Positions 53,711-62,025 of a stretch of DNA of 64,000 nt are shown here, one piece after another. A model generated the notes under the pieces. That model saw only the letters and a program-made list of their open reading frames with translations. It was not told the DNA's origin and ran no database searches. Positions within the stretch are counted from its first letter, which is position 1, and each line of letters begins with the position of its first letter. The translations under genes and the position numbers were made by a program. This stretch comes from Azoarcus sp031546845 (lineage in GTDB: Bacteria; Pseudomonadota; Gammaproteobacteria; Burkholderiales; Rhodocyclaceae): contig JAVBJT010000027.1 of assembly GCA_031546845.1 (NCBI GenBank), positions 62,001 to 126,000 of the forward strand. Reading direction: 5' to 3'.

Positions 53711-55561
53711 TCAAAATTTCAAGAAATCCGCGAATTTACCCTTGGCGTATTCGCCAAAGAGATGAGAGCCCGCCGAATTGAAATGCAGATTGTCGCTATA
53801 CAACAATGTGCCGTTATGAAAAGGCGCATCCTTAAAAAAATCACTATGACTCATGTCGATGAAACGCGCCCCCGGATATTGTTGAACCAAGGTCGCCACT
53901 GTCCTATTCGCCTGCTCCCAACCGTCCATCCGCTCGTAGGCGGGCGACGATAATCCGATCTGATTGAGACGGTAAATTCTGTACGGGTCATATTTGAAAT
54001 GGGGCGGCTGTGCCAATACAAAAACGGTTTGCCCGCGCTCCTTCGCCTTCTCCAACAAGAGCTTGAGTGAATCGAGGAAGCTACTCCTCTCCATGTGGCC
54101 TTCCCAATTTCCCGCCACGATCACCAATCCCGGCTGCTCGATCAAGGGCGCGACCACAGCCGCCTGCGCCGCACACCAAGCCCGCACCGTTTCGTAAGCC
54201 TGCGCGCTATCGTAACCGGGCAACGGCAAACATCCCGCCGTGGTGATCGATAGCACTTTGAATTTATTGTAACTACCAACAACATCAAAAAAATAATTCA
54301 AATGTGCCGCCAGACTGTCCCCAATGAATAACGCGCTATTGGCGCTGCTCAAATCTCCGCGATAACAGTTGCCGGTGATTTTGTTGAAACACATACTGTC
54401 GTCTACATAAGGTTCATTCGGTAATGGTGTAACAAGCTTTTTATTGAATCCTCTGGAAAAAGACGCTGCCACCCCCAGAACGACAAGCAATACGACATAT
54501 TTCAATACAGTTTCAGGAAAAACCCAATTTATCCGAAAACTTTTTTCGACCCAGCGATACGAACAATAGGAAAGCGCCAACGTCAGCAACACAAATATCG
54601 TCAAGTTTTCCGCATCGAGCCGATAATCGCCGTGGATATAGCGGATTGCCGCCAGAACCGGCCAGTGCCATAAATACAGGGAATAGGAAAGATCACCAAT
54701 CCAAACCATGCCCCTGACCGACAGCAAACGGTTCACGGCACCGCCCGGCCTCGCGATCAACAACGCCGCGCCAAGGCACGGAAACAACGCGGCAACACCG
54801 GGAAAAGCGGTCGTTTCGTCGATCAACACCAGGCTGACCGCGATCAACAGCCCACCAACAGCTCCTGGCGCATGACCGACAACCCGCCCAATGCGTTTAG
54901 CCGGACCGATCAACGCAGTACAAACACCAATGCAAAATTCCGGAATTCGGCTCAGCAGAGAAAAATAGGTACTGTTTCGCTCGCCGACAATATAAAGCCA
55001 GTAGCAAGCGTAAGCTGTCAGCGCAACGACGGTCAGCGGGAAAAATACTTTTAGCCAATGCCGCGGAAGAAAAATGAGCGCCAACGGCAAAAAGAAATAA
55101 AATTGCATCTCGACCGCCAGCGACCAGGTGTGCTGCAGCGCCAACTCATAGGACACAGGCGAGAAATAACTCACCGAATTGGCAAAATGGACGTTCGAGA
55201 AAAAATAAATTGCCTTGTTGAGACTCGACCTGTAAAACTTGAAATCGCCCGGTGCCAGAATGACCGCCATCACAGCCGTCACGGCCACCAGCATGACCGC
55301 GTAGGCAGGTACGATCCGATTGATGCGGCCCCAGTAAAATTCCTTGAATGAAAATGTCAGGTCCGCTTTTTTGCCCAGGACGATCGATGTAATCAAAAAT
55401 CCGGAAATGACAAAAAAGATATCGACACCGATAAATCCGCCGGGCAACCAGGTTTTGTCGGCGTGAAAAATCATAACCGCCAATACAGCGACAGCGCGCA
55501 GACCTTGAATATCGAGGCGGATCTCGTTTCTCGATACGGCACGCCCCACTTCAATGCTCAT
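53711..55561 (-). CDS. Acyltransferase-3 and SGNH domain membrane protein
   Basis: This 616-residue OafA/YrhL-type protein has about ten membrane helices with the acyltransferase-3 start LDIQGLRAVAVLAVMIFHAD and FIGVDIFFVISGFLIT. The C-terminal extracytoplasmic SGNH domain (about 390-616) has GDS (ALFIGDSLAAHL) and HFNSAGSH. Such proteins O-acetylate lipopolysaccharide, exopolysaccharide or peptidoglycan. AT-rich codons and slightly lower GC content than tamB suggest a different history. It follows trpC by 29 bases on the same strand and could be co-transcribed. The glycan substrate is unknown. Confidence 0.92.
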   Translation of the reverse strand: MSIEVGRAVSRNEIRLDIQGLRAVAVLAVMIFHADKTWLPGGFIGVDIFFVISGFLITSIVLGKKADLTFSFKEFYWGRINRIVPAYAVMLVAVTAVMAVILAPGDFKFYRSSLNKAIYFFSNVHFANSVSYFSPVSYELALQHTWSLAVEMQFYFFLPLALIFLPRHWLKVFFPLTVVALTAYACYWLYIVGERNSTYFSLLSRIPEFCIGVCTALIGPAKRIGRVVGHAPGAVGGLLIAVSLVLIDETTAFPGVAALFPCLGAALLIARPGGAVNRLLSVRGMVWIGDLSYSLYLWHWPVLAAIRYIHGDYRLDAENLTIFVLLTLALSYCSYRWVEKSFRINWVFPETVLKYVVLLVVLGVAASFSRGFNKKLVTPLPNEPYVDDSMCFNKITGNCYRGDLSSANSALFIGDSLAAHLNYFFDVVGSYNKFKVLSITTAGCLPLPGYDSAQAYETVRAWCAAQAAVVAPLIEQPGLVIVAGNWEGHMERSSFLDSLKLLLEKAKERGQTVFVLAQPPHFKYDPYRIYRLNQIGLSSPAYERMDGWEQANRTVATLVQQYPGARFIDMSHSDFFKDAPFHNGTLLYSDNLHFNSAGSHLFGEYAKGKFADFLKF

Positions 55562-55590
55562 TCATCGCGACGCTAATGGGTGTCAGGGGA

Positions 55591-56379
55591 TCAGCCGAAC
55601 AAAGCACACAAGCCCTCGCCAGGATCGGGCACGCGCATAAAGGCTTCGCCGACAAGAAAAGTATCGACACCATTGGCGCGCATCAAGGCGACATCCTCCA
55701 CTTTCAGAATGCCCGATTCGGTCACGACGATACGCCCGGCGGGAATACGCGGCAGCAGATCGAGCGTGGTGGCAAGCGCGACCTCGAACGTGCGCAGATT
55801 ACGATTATTTACGCCGATGAGCGGCGTTTCCAGCCGCAGCGCGGCATCCAGCTCGACAGCGTCGTGCACCTCGACGAGCACCGCCATGCCGAGCTCACCG
55901 GCAATCGCTTCCATTTCCCGCATGCGAGCGAGATCGAGCACAGCGGCGATGAGCAGAATAGCGTCCGCGCCCATCGCGCGGGCCTCGAACACCTGATAAG
56001 GATCGACAAGAAAATCCTTACGCAGCGCGGGCAATGTGCAAGCGGCACGGGCGGCACGCAAATATTCGGGCGCACCCTGGAAAAACGGCCGGTCGGTCAG
56101 CACCGACAAGCAGGCCGCTCCGCCACGCTCGTAGGCGGCGGCGATGGCGGCCGGGTCGAAGTCGGCGCGCAGCACACCCTTGGACGGGCTCGCCTTCTTC
56201 ACCTCTGCGATCACCGCCGGCCGGCCGGCAGCGATCTTTGCGCGAATGGCGCCGACGAAATCGCGCGCGGGGTCCGCCGCCTTAGCCTCATCGCGCAGGC
56301 GGGCCAGCGGCTTTGTCACGACGGCAGCGGCAACCTCCTCATGCTTGACGGCAACGATTCGTTGCAGGATGTCGCTCAT
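55591..56379 (-). CDS. trpC: Indole-3-glycerol phosphate synthase
   Basis: TrpC closes the indole ring in tryptophan synthesis. The 262-residue protein has VIAEVKKASPSKGVLR, ACLSVLTDRPFFQGA, LRKDFLVDPYQV, GVNNRNLRTFEV and VTESGI. It overlaps trpD by ATGA. Confidence 0.96.
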   Translation of the reverse strand: MSDILQRIVAVKHEEVAAAVVTKPLARLRDEAKAADPARDFVGAIRAKIAAGRPAVIAEVKKASPSKGVLRADFDPAAIAAAYERGGAACLSVLTDRPFFQGAPEYLRAARAACTLPALRKDFLVDPYQVFEARAMGADAILLIAAVLDLARMREMEAIAGELGMAVLVEVHDAVELDAALRLETPLIGVNNRNLRTFEVALATTLDLLPRIPAGRIVVTESGILKVEDVALMRANGVDTFLVGEAFMRVPDPGEGLCALFG

Positions 56380-57416
56380 TGCGCGCTCCCAAACTTGCGC
56401 GTGAACTGCACGAATTCATCCAGCTTCGCCCGCGCGGCGCCCGAGTCGACGATTTCACGCGCACGCACGATGCCAGCACCGATGGAGCCGACAAGGTTAG
56501 CGGCATACAGCGCCACTCCGGCATTGAACACAACGATTTCACGCGCCGGACCGGGCTTGTTTTCCAGCGCGTCGACGAGCGTGCGGCGCGACGCCTCCGC
56601 ATCCTCCACGCGCAGATTGCGCGTGCCGGCCATGGCGAAATCGAAATCCTCCGGGTGGATTTCATATTCGCTCACTTCACCATCCTTCAATTCACCAACC
56701 AGCGTTCCCGCGCCGAGACTGACCTCGTCGATACCGTCCAAACCATGTACCACTAGTACGTGGCGCGCACCGAGACGCTGCATGACCCGCGCCTGGATAC
56801 CAACCAGATCGGGGTGGAATACGCCCATCAGCGTGTTCGGCGCATCGGCCGGGTTAGTGAGCGGGCCAAGAATGTTGAAAATCGTACGCACGCCCATCTC
56901 ACGCCGCACCGCGGCGACGTTCTTCATCGCGCCGTGATGGCTGGGCGCGAACATGAAACCGATGCCGGTGGCCTCAATGCACTCGCCCACCTGTTCCGGC
57001 GACAGCATCAGATTCACCCCCAGGGCTTCAAGCACGTCAGCGCTGCCGGATTTGGACGAAACGCCACGATTGCCGTGCTTGGCGACGCGGGCGCCAGCGG
57101 CGGCGGCAACAAAGATCGTCGCGGTGGAAATATTGAACGTATGCGAACCATCCCCACCAGTGCCGACGACGTCGAGAAAATGATCGTGCGGCGGCGCCAC
57201 CCGCACCTTCGTCGCCAGTTCGCGCATCACCGTGGCGGCGGCGGTGATTTCGCCAATGGTTTCCTTCTTGACCCGCAGGCCGGTAAGAATCGCGGCGCTC
57301 ATCACCGGCGAAACCTCGCCAGCCATGATCTGACGCATCAGCGACAACATCTCGTCGAAGAAAATTTCGCGGTGTTCGATGGTGCGTTGCAGCGCCTGCT
57401 GAGCAGTAATCGTCAT
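56376..57416 (-). CDS. trpD: Anthranilate phosphoribosyltransferase
   Basis: TrpD joins anthranilate to phosphoribosyl pyrophosphate. The 346-residue protein has VVGTGGDGSHTFNIST, KHGNRGVSSKSGSADVLEALG and GVFHPDLVGI. The ATG at 57416 follows AAGGAA, and the seven-residue longer version is less likely. It lies 43 bases after trpG. Confidence 0.95.
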   Translation of the reverse strand: MTITAQQALQRTIEHREIFFDEMLSLMRQIMAGEVSPVMSAAILTGLRVKKETIGEITAAATVMRELATKVRVAPPHDHFLDVVGTGGDGSHTFNISTATIFVAAAAGARVAKHGNRGVSSKSGSADVLEALGVNLMLSPEQVGECIEATGIGFMFAPSHHGAMKNVAAVRREMGVRTIFNILGPLTNPADAPNTLMGVFHPDLVGIQARVMQRLGARHVLVVHGLDGIDEVSLGAGTLVGELKDGEVSEYEIHPEDFDFAMAGTRNLRVEDAEASRRTLVDALENKPGPAREIVVFNAGVALYAANLVGSIGAGIVRAREIVDSGAARAKLDEFVQFTRKFGSAQ

Positions 57417-57459
57417 AAGATTTTTCCTTATCGTCATGGAGAATGCGGCGTGCCGGAAC

Positions 57460-58047
57460 TCAAACGTCCGCCTTGGCCGGCCGCAGGAAATTGCGCAGTA
57501 AATCGTGGCCGTGCTGGGTCAGAATGGATTCGGGATGAAACTGAACCCCTTCGACATCCATCTCGCGGTGGCGCACACCCATGATCTCGCCATCCTCCGT
57601 CCACGCCGTCACGTCCAGACAAGCAGGCAGGCTGTCGCGCTCAATCGCCAGCGAATGATAACGGGTGCAATCAAGCGGATTAGGCAAGCCCGCGAACACC
57701 CCCGCGTTCTTGTGCAGCACCGGCGAAACCTTGCCATGCATCGGCCGCCGCGCATGCACCACCTTGCCGCCGAATGCCGCCCCGATGCTTTGATGCCCAA
57801 GGCAGACACCAAGAATCGGCAATTTGCCGGCGAACTCGCGAATCGCCGCCACCGAAACTCCCGCCTCGGCCGGCGTGCAGGGCCCCGGCGAAATAACCAG
57901 CCGCTCGGGCGCAAGCGCCGCGATCTGCCCGAGCGTGACCTCGTCGTTGCGATAAACCTTCACCGCCGCGCCCAACTCGCCCAAATACTGCACCAGGTTG
58001 TAGGTGAAACTGTCGTAGTTGTCGATCATCAAGACAGAAATGGACAT
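57460..58047 (-). CDS. trpG: Anthranilate synthase component II (glutamine amidotransferase)
   Basis: This 195-residue class I glutamine amidotransferase delivers ammonia to TrpE. The nucleophile is the cysteine in GVCLGHQSIG. MIDNYDSFTYNLVQY near the start and FHPESILTQHG near the end are typical. The ATG at 58047 has no clear ribosome binding site, so translation may be coupled to the short frame upstream. No trpE is found next to it. Confidence 0.94.
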   Translation of the reverse strand: MSISVLMIDNYDSFTYNLVQYLGELGAAVKVYRNDEVTLGQIAALAPERLVISPGPCTPAEAGVSVAAIREFAGKLPILGVCLGHQSIGAAFGGKVVHARRPMHGKVSPVLHKNAGVFAGLPNPLDCTRYHSLAIERDSLPACLDVTAWTEDGEIMGVRHREMDVEGVQFHPESILTQHGHDLLRNFLRPAKADV

Positions 58048-58058
58048 GATTATTTTAT

Positions 58059-58241
58059 TTACATTGAATGAGTGGATATCCGCATCTTCTGCTGCGCACT
58101 GCACCGCACACTTGGCGCCGGATTGAAGCGGTCAGGAACAAGGCGCGAAAGACAGTAGCGCGCACAAGCAATGAGTGGGCGCCAACAGCGCCATGCCGCG
58201 TAGTGCGATCGCCAAAACTGAAAAAGGTAAGGTAAGGGCAT
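58059..58241 (-). CDS. Possible aromatic-rich leader peptide upstream of trpG
   Basis: This 60-codon frame has AGGAG nine bases before its ATG, a clean ribosome binding site, and stops 11 bases before trpG. Its first 20 residues are rich in aromatic residues (YLFQFW, HYAAW, RCW) with tryptophan codons at 10, 17 and 20. GGCGC (58178-58182) and GCGCC (58188-58192) can form a stem across the last tryptophan codon. This could be a trp leader that senses charged tRNA-Trp, or a chance frame. No U-run terminator is visible, so attenuation is unproven. Confidence 0.35.
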   Translation of the reverse strand: MPLPYLFQFWRSHYAAWRCWRPLIACARYCLSRLVPDRFNPAPSVRCSAQQKMRISTHSM

Positions 58242-58689
58242 CAGAGCAGTCTCCTGTAATTTTAGGAACCGCCGTGCCGGAAGAAATCTGACTTAGCCTT
58301 GCCCACCGGTCCGGCGGCAAGGTGCGGCCCAAAGCCGCAGCGACATGCCGCTTCCTACTGGAAGCGCCACCACTGACCGAAGTGGAATGCCGCGAAACGA
58401 ATCATCTAGATGTAGTTCCCGAATTTATGTCTGCAAAAAGCCTGGCCCAATATTCACCGGCCTCTGAGCCTGCCCTGGCAATTCTACTCAGACTCGCTCG
58501 CCCCTGTCGACCTGCACCACGGGCTGTTCGGCGCGGGCCGGAAAACCAACTTTGCAGCCGGTCCGAATTTAGCCAGGCTCATCATGCCGATACGGACCAC
58601 CCAAGCAAGCAATCTTGATGCATCTGCTTGTATGTTTGATCTTTTTCGCATATTTCGCAATAGACAGATGCCGCACCCTGCGGTATCTT
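58242..58689. other. Intergenic region with a hairpin, upstream of trpG leader and the GWWW gene
   Basis: No gene is supported in these about 450 bases. CCTTGCC (58297-58303) and GGCAAGG (58316-58322) form a 7-bp GC-rich stem with inner CCGG repeats. The remaining bases hold scattered open frames without ribosome binding sites or family similarity. An expected trpE is absent here. Confidence 0.45.
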
Positions 58690-58707
58690 GCAAGCCAATC
58701 GGCTTGC
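58690..58707 (+). promoter_or_regulatory. Hairpin in the leader of the GWWW protein gene
   Basis: GCAAGCC (58690-58696) and GGCTTGC (58701-58707) form a 7-bp stem with an AATC loop just before the AAGGAAG ribosome binding site. It may be a 5' stabilising or regulatory stem. I see no match to a known riboswitch. Confidence 0.5.
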
Positions 58708-58726
58708 TATAGGGAAGGAAGAAAAT

Positions 58727-60361
58727 ATGAAGGCAATTATAATATCCTGCGCGTTCGCCGTCCTGTCTGCCATCAGCGGCATTGCGCATGCTGCCGATGA
58801 CTATCAGGGCTGGTGGTGGGACGCGTCGAAAAACGGCATGGGGCTTAACATCGCGAAGCAAAACGACACCATGGCGGTGGCTTGGTATAACTTCGATAAC
58901 GACCGTTCTTCCAGTTACGTCTTATTCGCCGCCAAAGTCATCAACGGTGTATTGGTAGGCGATTTGCAAAAAGCCTCCGGCCCTCCGCCCGGGCCAGGAT
59001 ATGACCCGGCGCAGGTAACACGCCGCATCGCCGGCAAGGGCACGATCCGCTTCACTTCGACGAACACTGCGATTTTCGACTATACCCTGGATGGTCAGAG
59101 CGGCTCCATGAATCTCACTCGCTTCGATGTGCCAGACGAGTCGTTGCCCTCATGGTGGTCTTATTCCATTGCGGGGAGAGTTTGCGGTTATGAAACGGGC
59201 GGTATTGTCGACCTGACGAGGAAGGGCGATCGCTATGATCTGGTAACAGTGGACCACTATACTTTTCCACGTTGTACATATAGCTCGGTATCCGCTATCC
59301 CTGGCTCAACCGCTACCTATCGATGCGAACTCGATCAATATGGAAATGCAGAGTCCGGGCAAATAACAACGAATCGCCTGCAAATTGATAATAATTCCCT
59401 GGTATTTGAGTTCAGCAGCCAACCCTCCTTGTCCCTCATGCAGAAGTGTGTCTTCGGCAACATTCAGAGGGTTGCCGGCACCCGCTTTATCAAGGAAGAA
59501 AATGTTCTGAACGGCTGGTGGTGGGATTCGGCAAAGGACGGCATGGGCGTAAATATCGAGCAAAAGGGCGGAACGATCGCGCTGGCTTGGTACCATTTCG
59601 ATGCAAATCACTTGCCCGCCTATGCCCTGCTTGTTGGAAGCAACAGCGCTTCAATAGAAGATGAACTGAACAGGATCGCAAACGAAAAAGTCAAGGCTGC
59701 TGCTGACAAGACCGGCAGTACAAAGGTTGATCCTTTCGCAACTGTGTTTAAGGTTGAAGGGGCGCTGCAAGGCGCTTCTGGTCCTCCTCCTGGTCCGGGA
59801 TACAATCCGGACAGCGTAGTGCGCGAAGAAATCGGTCAAGGAACACTGAGCATAAAGCGTGACACCCGGGATGTTACGCTCCCCCCATTTGTGACATTTA
59901 GTTATCGGTTAAATGGAAAAGAACAAGCGGCTCTTAATCTCGCTCCTTTTATCATGCAAGGCATGCTGCCGCCCTTCTCCGAAACGTGGGCATACACTGC
60001 AAATCATGTCAGACCTGAGGAAGGACCGACTTACTATCAAAGTCTAGGCACCGTGACGCTGGTGAAAGCAGGGGGTAACGCCTATCTGCTGACGACCAAT
60101 AATGGAAGCGAATGCAAATACGCTTTATTCCTTAATCAGGTAGGTTCAACCTTCTCTGGGAACGGTTATGTTGAATGCGGTGAGGGTGACAGCGTCCGCA
60201 ACGGGGATGTTCTAGTAAGCCGCCTGATAACGGCCTGGGACACACTTACATTTGATTATCATGTCAGTTGGAACGAGTCAGGATATTCAGGCGAAACAGT
60301 GAATCTCGTTGGCATAATCAATAAGGACAACTCGATTCATACTGGCGGTGGCAAAAAATAA
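58727..60361 (+). CDS. Secreted duplicated GWWW-motif protein, function unknown
   Basis: This 544-residue protein has a signal peptide cut near AHA-AD (residue 22). Two related halves follow. GWWWDASKNGMGLNIAKQ at 28 is matched by GWWWDSAKDGMGVNIEQK at 263, and each is followed by AVAWYNFD or ALAWYHFD. Each also has ASGPPPGPGY, at residues 83 and 350. The second copy has an extra charged stretch of about 35 residues (306-342). Six cysteines lie at 153, 183, 200, 241, 463 and 484, fit for disulfides in the periplasm or outside. The GWWW block recalls the GxWWNPxExGxG repeats of betaproteobacterial surface proteins. No enzyme motif is visible. AAGGAAG precedes the ATG at 58727. Confidence 0.85.
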   Translation: MKAIIISCAFAVLSAISGIAHAADDYQGWWWDASKNGMGLNIAKQNDTMAVAWYNFDNDRSSSYVLFAAKVINGVLVGDLQKASGPPPGPGYDPAQVTRRIAGKGTIRFTSTNTAIFDYTLDGQSGSMNLTRFDVPDESLPSWWSYSIAGRVCGYETGGIVDLTRKGDRYDLVTVDHYTFPRCTYSSVSAIPGSTATYRCELDQYGNAESGQITTNRLQIDNNSLVFEFSSQPSLSLMQKCVFGNIQRVAGTRFIKEENVLNGWWWDSAKDGMGVNIEQKGGTIALAWYHFDANHLPAYALLVGSNSASIEDELNRIANEKVKAAADKTGSTKVDPFATVFKVEGALQGASGPPPGPGYNPDSVVREEIGQGTLSIKRDTRDVTLPPFVTFSYRLNGKEQAALNLAPFIMQGMLPPFSETWAYTANHVRPEEGPTYYQSLGTVTLVKAGGNAYLLTTNNGSECKYALFLNQVGSTFSGNGYVECGEGDSVRNGDVLVSRLITAWDTLTFDYHVSWNESGYSGETVNLVGIINKDNSIHTGGGKK

Positions 60362-60419
60362 AGTTCCAGCGGAAATTTCTGAAAAAGCTATAAACCCTCT
60401 CAGCGGCCAATAGCTTTCG

Positions 60420-60452
60420 ACGCCCGTTTTCACACTACGTGAAAACGGGCGT
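60420..60452. terminator. Strong terminator hairpin after the GWWW gene
   Basis: ACGCCCGTTTTCAC (60420-60433) and GTGAAAACGGGCGT (60439-60452) pair perfectly over 14 bp with a five-base loop. TTTTC follows on the plus strand. It lies 59 bases after the stop and 21 bases before the convergent carbonic anhydrase gene, so it may act in both directions. Confidence 0.85.
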
Positions 60453-60472
60453 TTTCATTGCACTCAACTGTG

Positions 60473-61120
60473 CTATCCCAACTTCTCCACCGCATCGCGG
60501 TACTGGTCCAATGCTTCTTCGCGGCTGTGAGCGGCCATGCCTAGATTACGGACCAAACCGTCCTTGAGGCCGTAGCACCAGGCATGCACGGCGACGTTCT
60601 GGCCGCGCTCCCAGGCTTCGCGCAGAACTGTGGTCTGGCTGATATTGATGACCTGCTGCATGGCATTGAATTCGCACAAGCGGTCGATACGCTCGGTCGA
60701 ATCGGCAATGGCGTCGAGTTGCTTTTCGTGTTTGTCGCGGACATCCTGGACGTGGCGCAGCCAGTTGTCGATAAGGCCCAGGCGATTGTTGTTGAGTGCC
60801 GCCTTGACGCCGCCGCAGCCGTAATGGCCAACGACCAGGACGTGCTTCACGCGCAGCACGTCTACCGCGTATTGAATGACGGACAACGCATTCAGATCGG
60901 TATGCACGACCACGTTGGCGACATTGCGGTGGACGAATACTTCGCCCGGCGCAAGGCCGATGATCTGGTTTGCCGGTACGCGGCTGTCGGAGCAGCCGAT
61001 CCACAGGTACTCGGGCGATTGTTGATTGGCGAGCCGGGAAAAGAATGTCGCGTCTTCCTCGCGCATGCGCTCGGACCAGGCCCGGTTGTTGTCGAATAGT
61101 TGTTCGATGTCTTGATCCAT
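60473..61120 (-). CDS. can: Beta-carbonic anhydrase
   Basis: This 215-residue enzyme interconverts carbon dioxide and bicarbonate. Zinc and catalytic residues are C43, D45 and R47 in GCSDSRVP and H99, C102 in GHYGCGGV, matching type I beta enzymes. The ATG at 61120 fits the family start MDQDIEQLF. The longer frame upstream lacks similarity. Confidence 0.95.
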   Translation of the reverse strand: MDQDIEQLFDNNRAWSERMREEDATFFSRLANQQSPEYLWIGCSDSRVPANQIIGLAPGEVFVHRNVANVVVHTDLNALSVIQYAVDVLRVKHVLVVGHYGCGGVKAALNNNRLGLIDNWLRHVQDVRDKHEKQLDAIADSTERIDRLCEFNAMQQVINISQTTVLREAWERGQNVAVHAWCYGLKDGLVRNLGMAAHSREEALDQYRDAVEKLG

Positions 61121-61259
61121 GAGGCGATTTTGCCGGATCGGCACTGAAATCAAGCGCCGTTTCCGCTCCATAATGATGAATATCCGGCCGGAGCGTACCA
61201 TGCCACGGTGGGCGTTTTGCAAAACACCCACCGCCTCGCTTGCCGCGGCTTCCGCTGCG

Positions 61260-62006
61260 TCAGACCGCTGGCCAGATTCCCAGTTCGGCAAGTTGCCGGC
61301 TTGCCGCTCCCGCCCAGCCGCGATTGGCTGCCGGGCTGGCAGGACTGGGATGGAGAATGCGGCCGAATTTCAGCGGCATACCGGCGAGCGCTTCGTGCGC
61401 GCGCGTTTCAGCCCATGCACCAACACCGATGACCCACTGCGGGGCGAGTGTTTCCACTAGCATGCGCAAGTGCACGTCACAAGCGGCCAGCAGCGGGCGG
61501 ACTTCGGCGGCGGGGAGTTTGTCCGGGGTAAGGTTGCGGCCGTGGTCGAAAAAGGCAAGTGGGCAGTAGTTGGCGACGAAGTGTTCGGCAAAGAAAGATT
61601 CCGGCGTGCCGAAGCGGTCGCGGAACAAACCCCACAGGCGCTGTCCGCTGACTTCCGCGCGTTTGCACGCGAAGCCTTCCACCGGTCGTTTAGGGTTCAC
61701 TACCGCAGGCTGCCCCATTGAACCTTCGAGCCTGAGCCAGTCGCGCACGGCGGCGATTTCTCCGAACGGCACACCGGTTTGCGCCATGCCGAAAGGGCCG
61801 GGGTTCATGCCGAGAAAGACGATCCGTTTTGTGCTCGCACCGTAGCGTTCGAGGTAGGCGCGGTGGATGTCCCATGCATAGGCGAGCGGGTTGTAGACGT
61901 GGCTGACCGGTGGCGCGAAGCGCATCGGCTCCAACGCGGCCGATAGTTGCCGTGCAGCATCGATAAGGGCGGAAGCCGTCGGCGTTGGTGAAAAGGACGT
62001 ATTCAT
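61260..62006 (-). CDS. SMUG1-like uracil-DNA glycosylase
   Basis: This 248-residue protein matches the single-strand-selective monofunctional uracil-DNA glycosylase family, with VFLGMNPGPFGMAQTGVPFGE near residue 65 in part, VNPKRPVEGFACKRAEVSG and the C-terminal HPSPASPAANRGWA. It should excise uracil or oxidised pyrimidines. It is the last gene after an AmpG-like permease. The ATG at 62006 lies 19 bases after that stop. A start at 62033 overlapping the stop by eight bases is also possible. Confidence 0.88.
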   Translation of the reverse strand: MNTSFSPTPTASALIDAARQLSAALEPMRFAPPVSHVYNPLAYAWDIHRAYLERYGASTKRIVFLGMNPGPFGMAQTGVPFGEIAAVRDWLRLEGSMGQPAVVNPKRPVEGFACKRAEVSGQRLWGLFRDRFGTPESFFAEHFVANYCPLAFFDHGRNLTPDKLPAAEVRPLLAACDVHLRMLVETLAPQWVIGVGAWAETRAHEALAGMPLKFGRILHPSPASPAANRGWAGAASRQLAELGIWPAV

Positions 62007-62025
62007 GGTTTGCAGGCAACCCGTG

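Noticed and set aside
58690..58707. A c-di-GMP riboswitch in the GWWW gene leader
   Set aside because: Only a single simple hairpin is present, without the conserved elements of either class.
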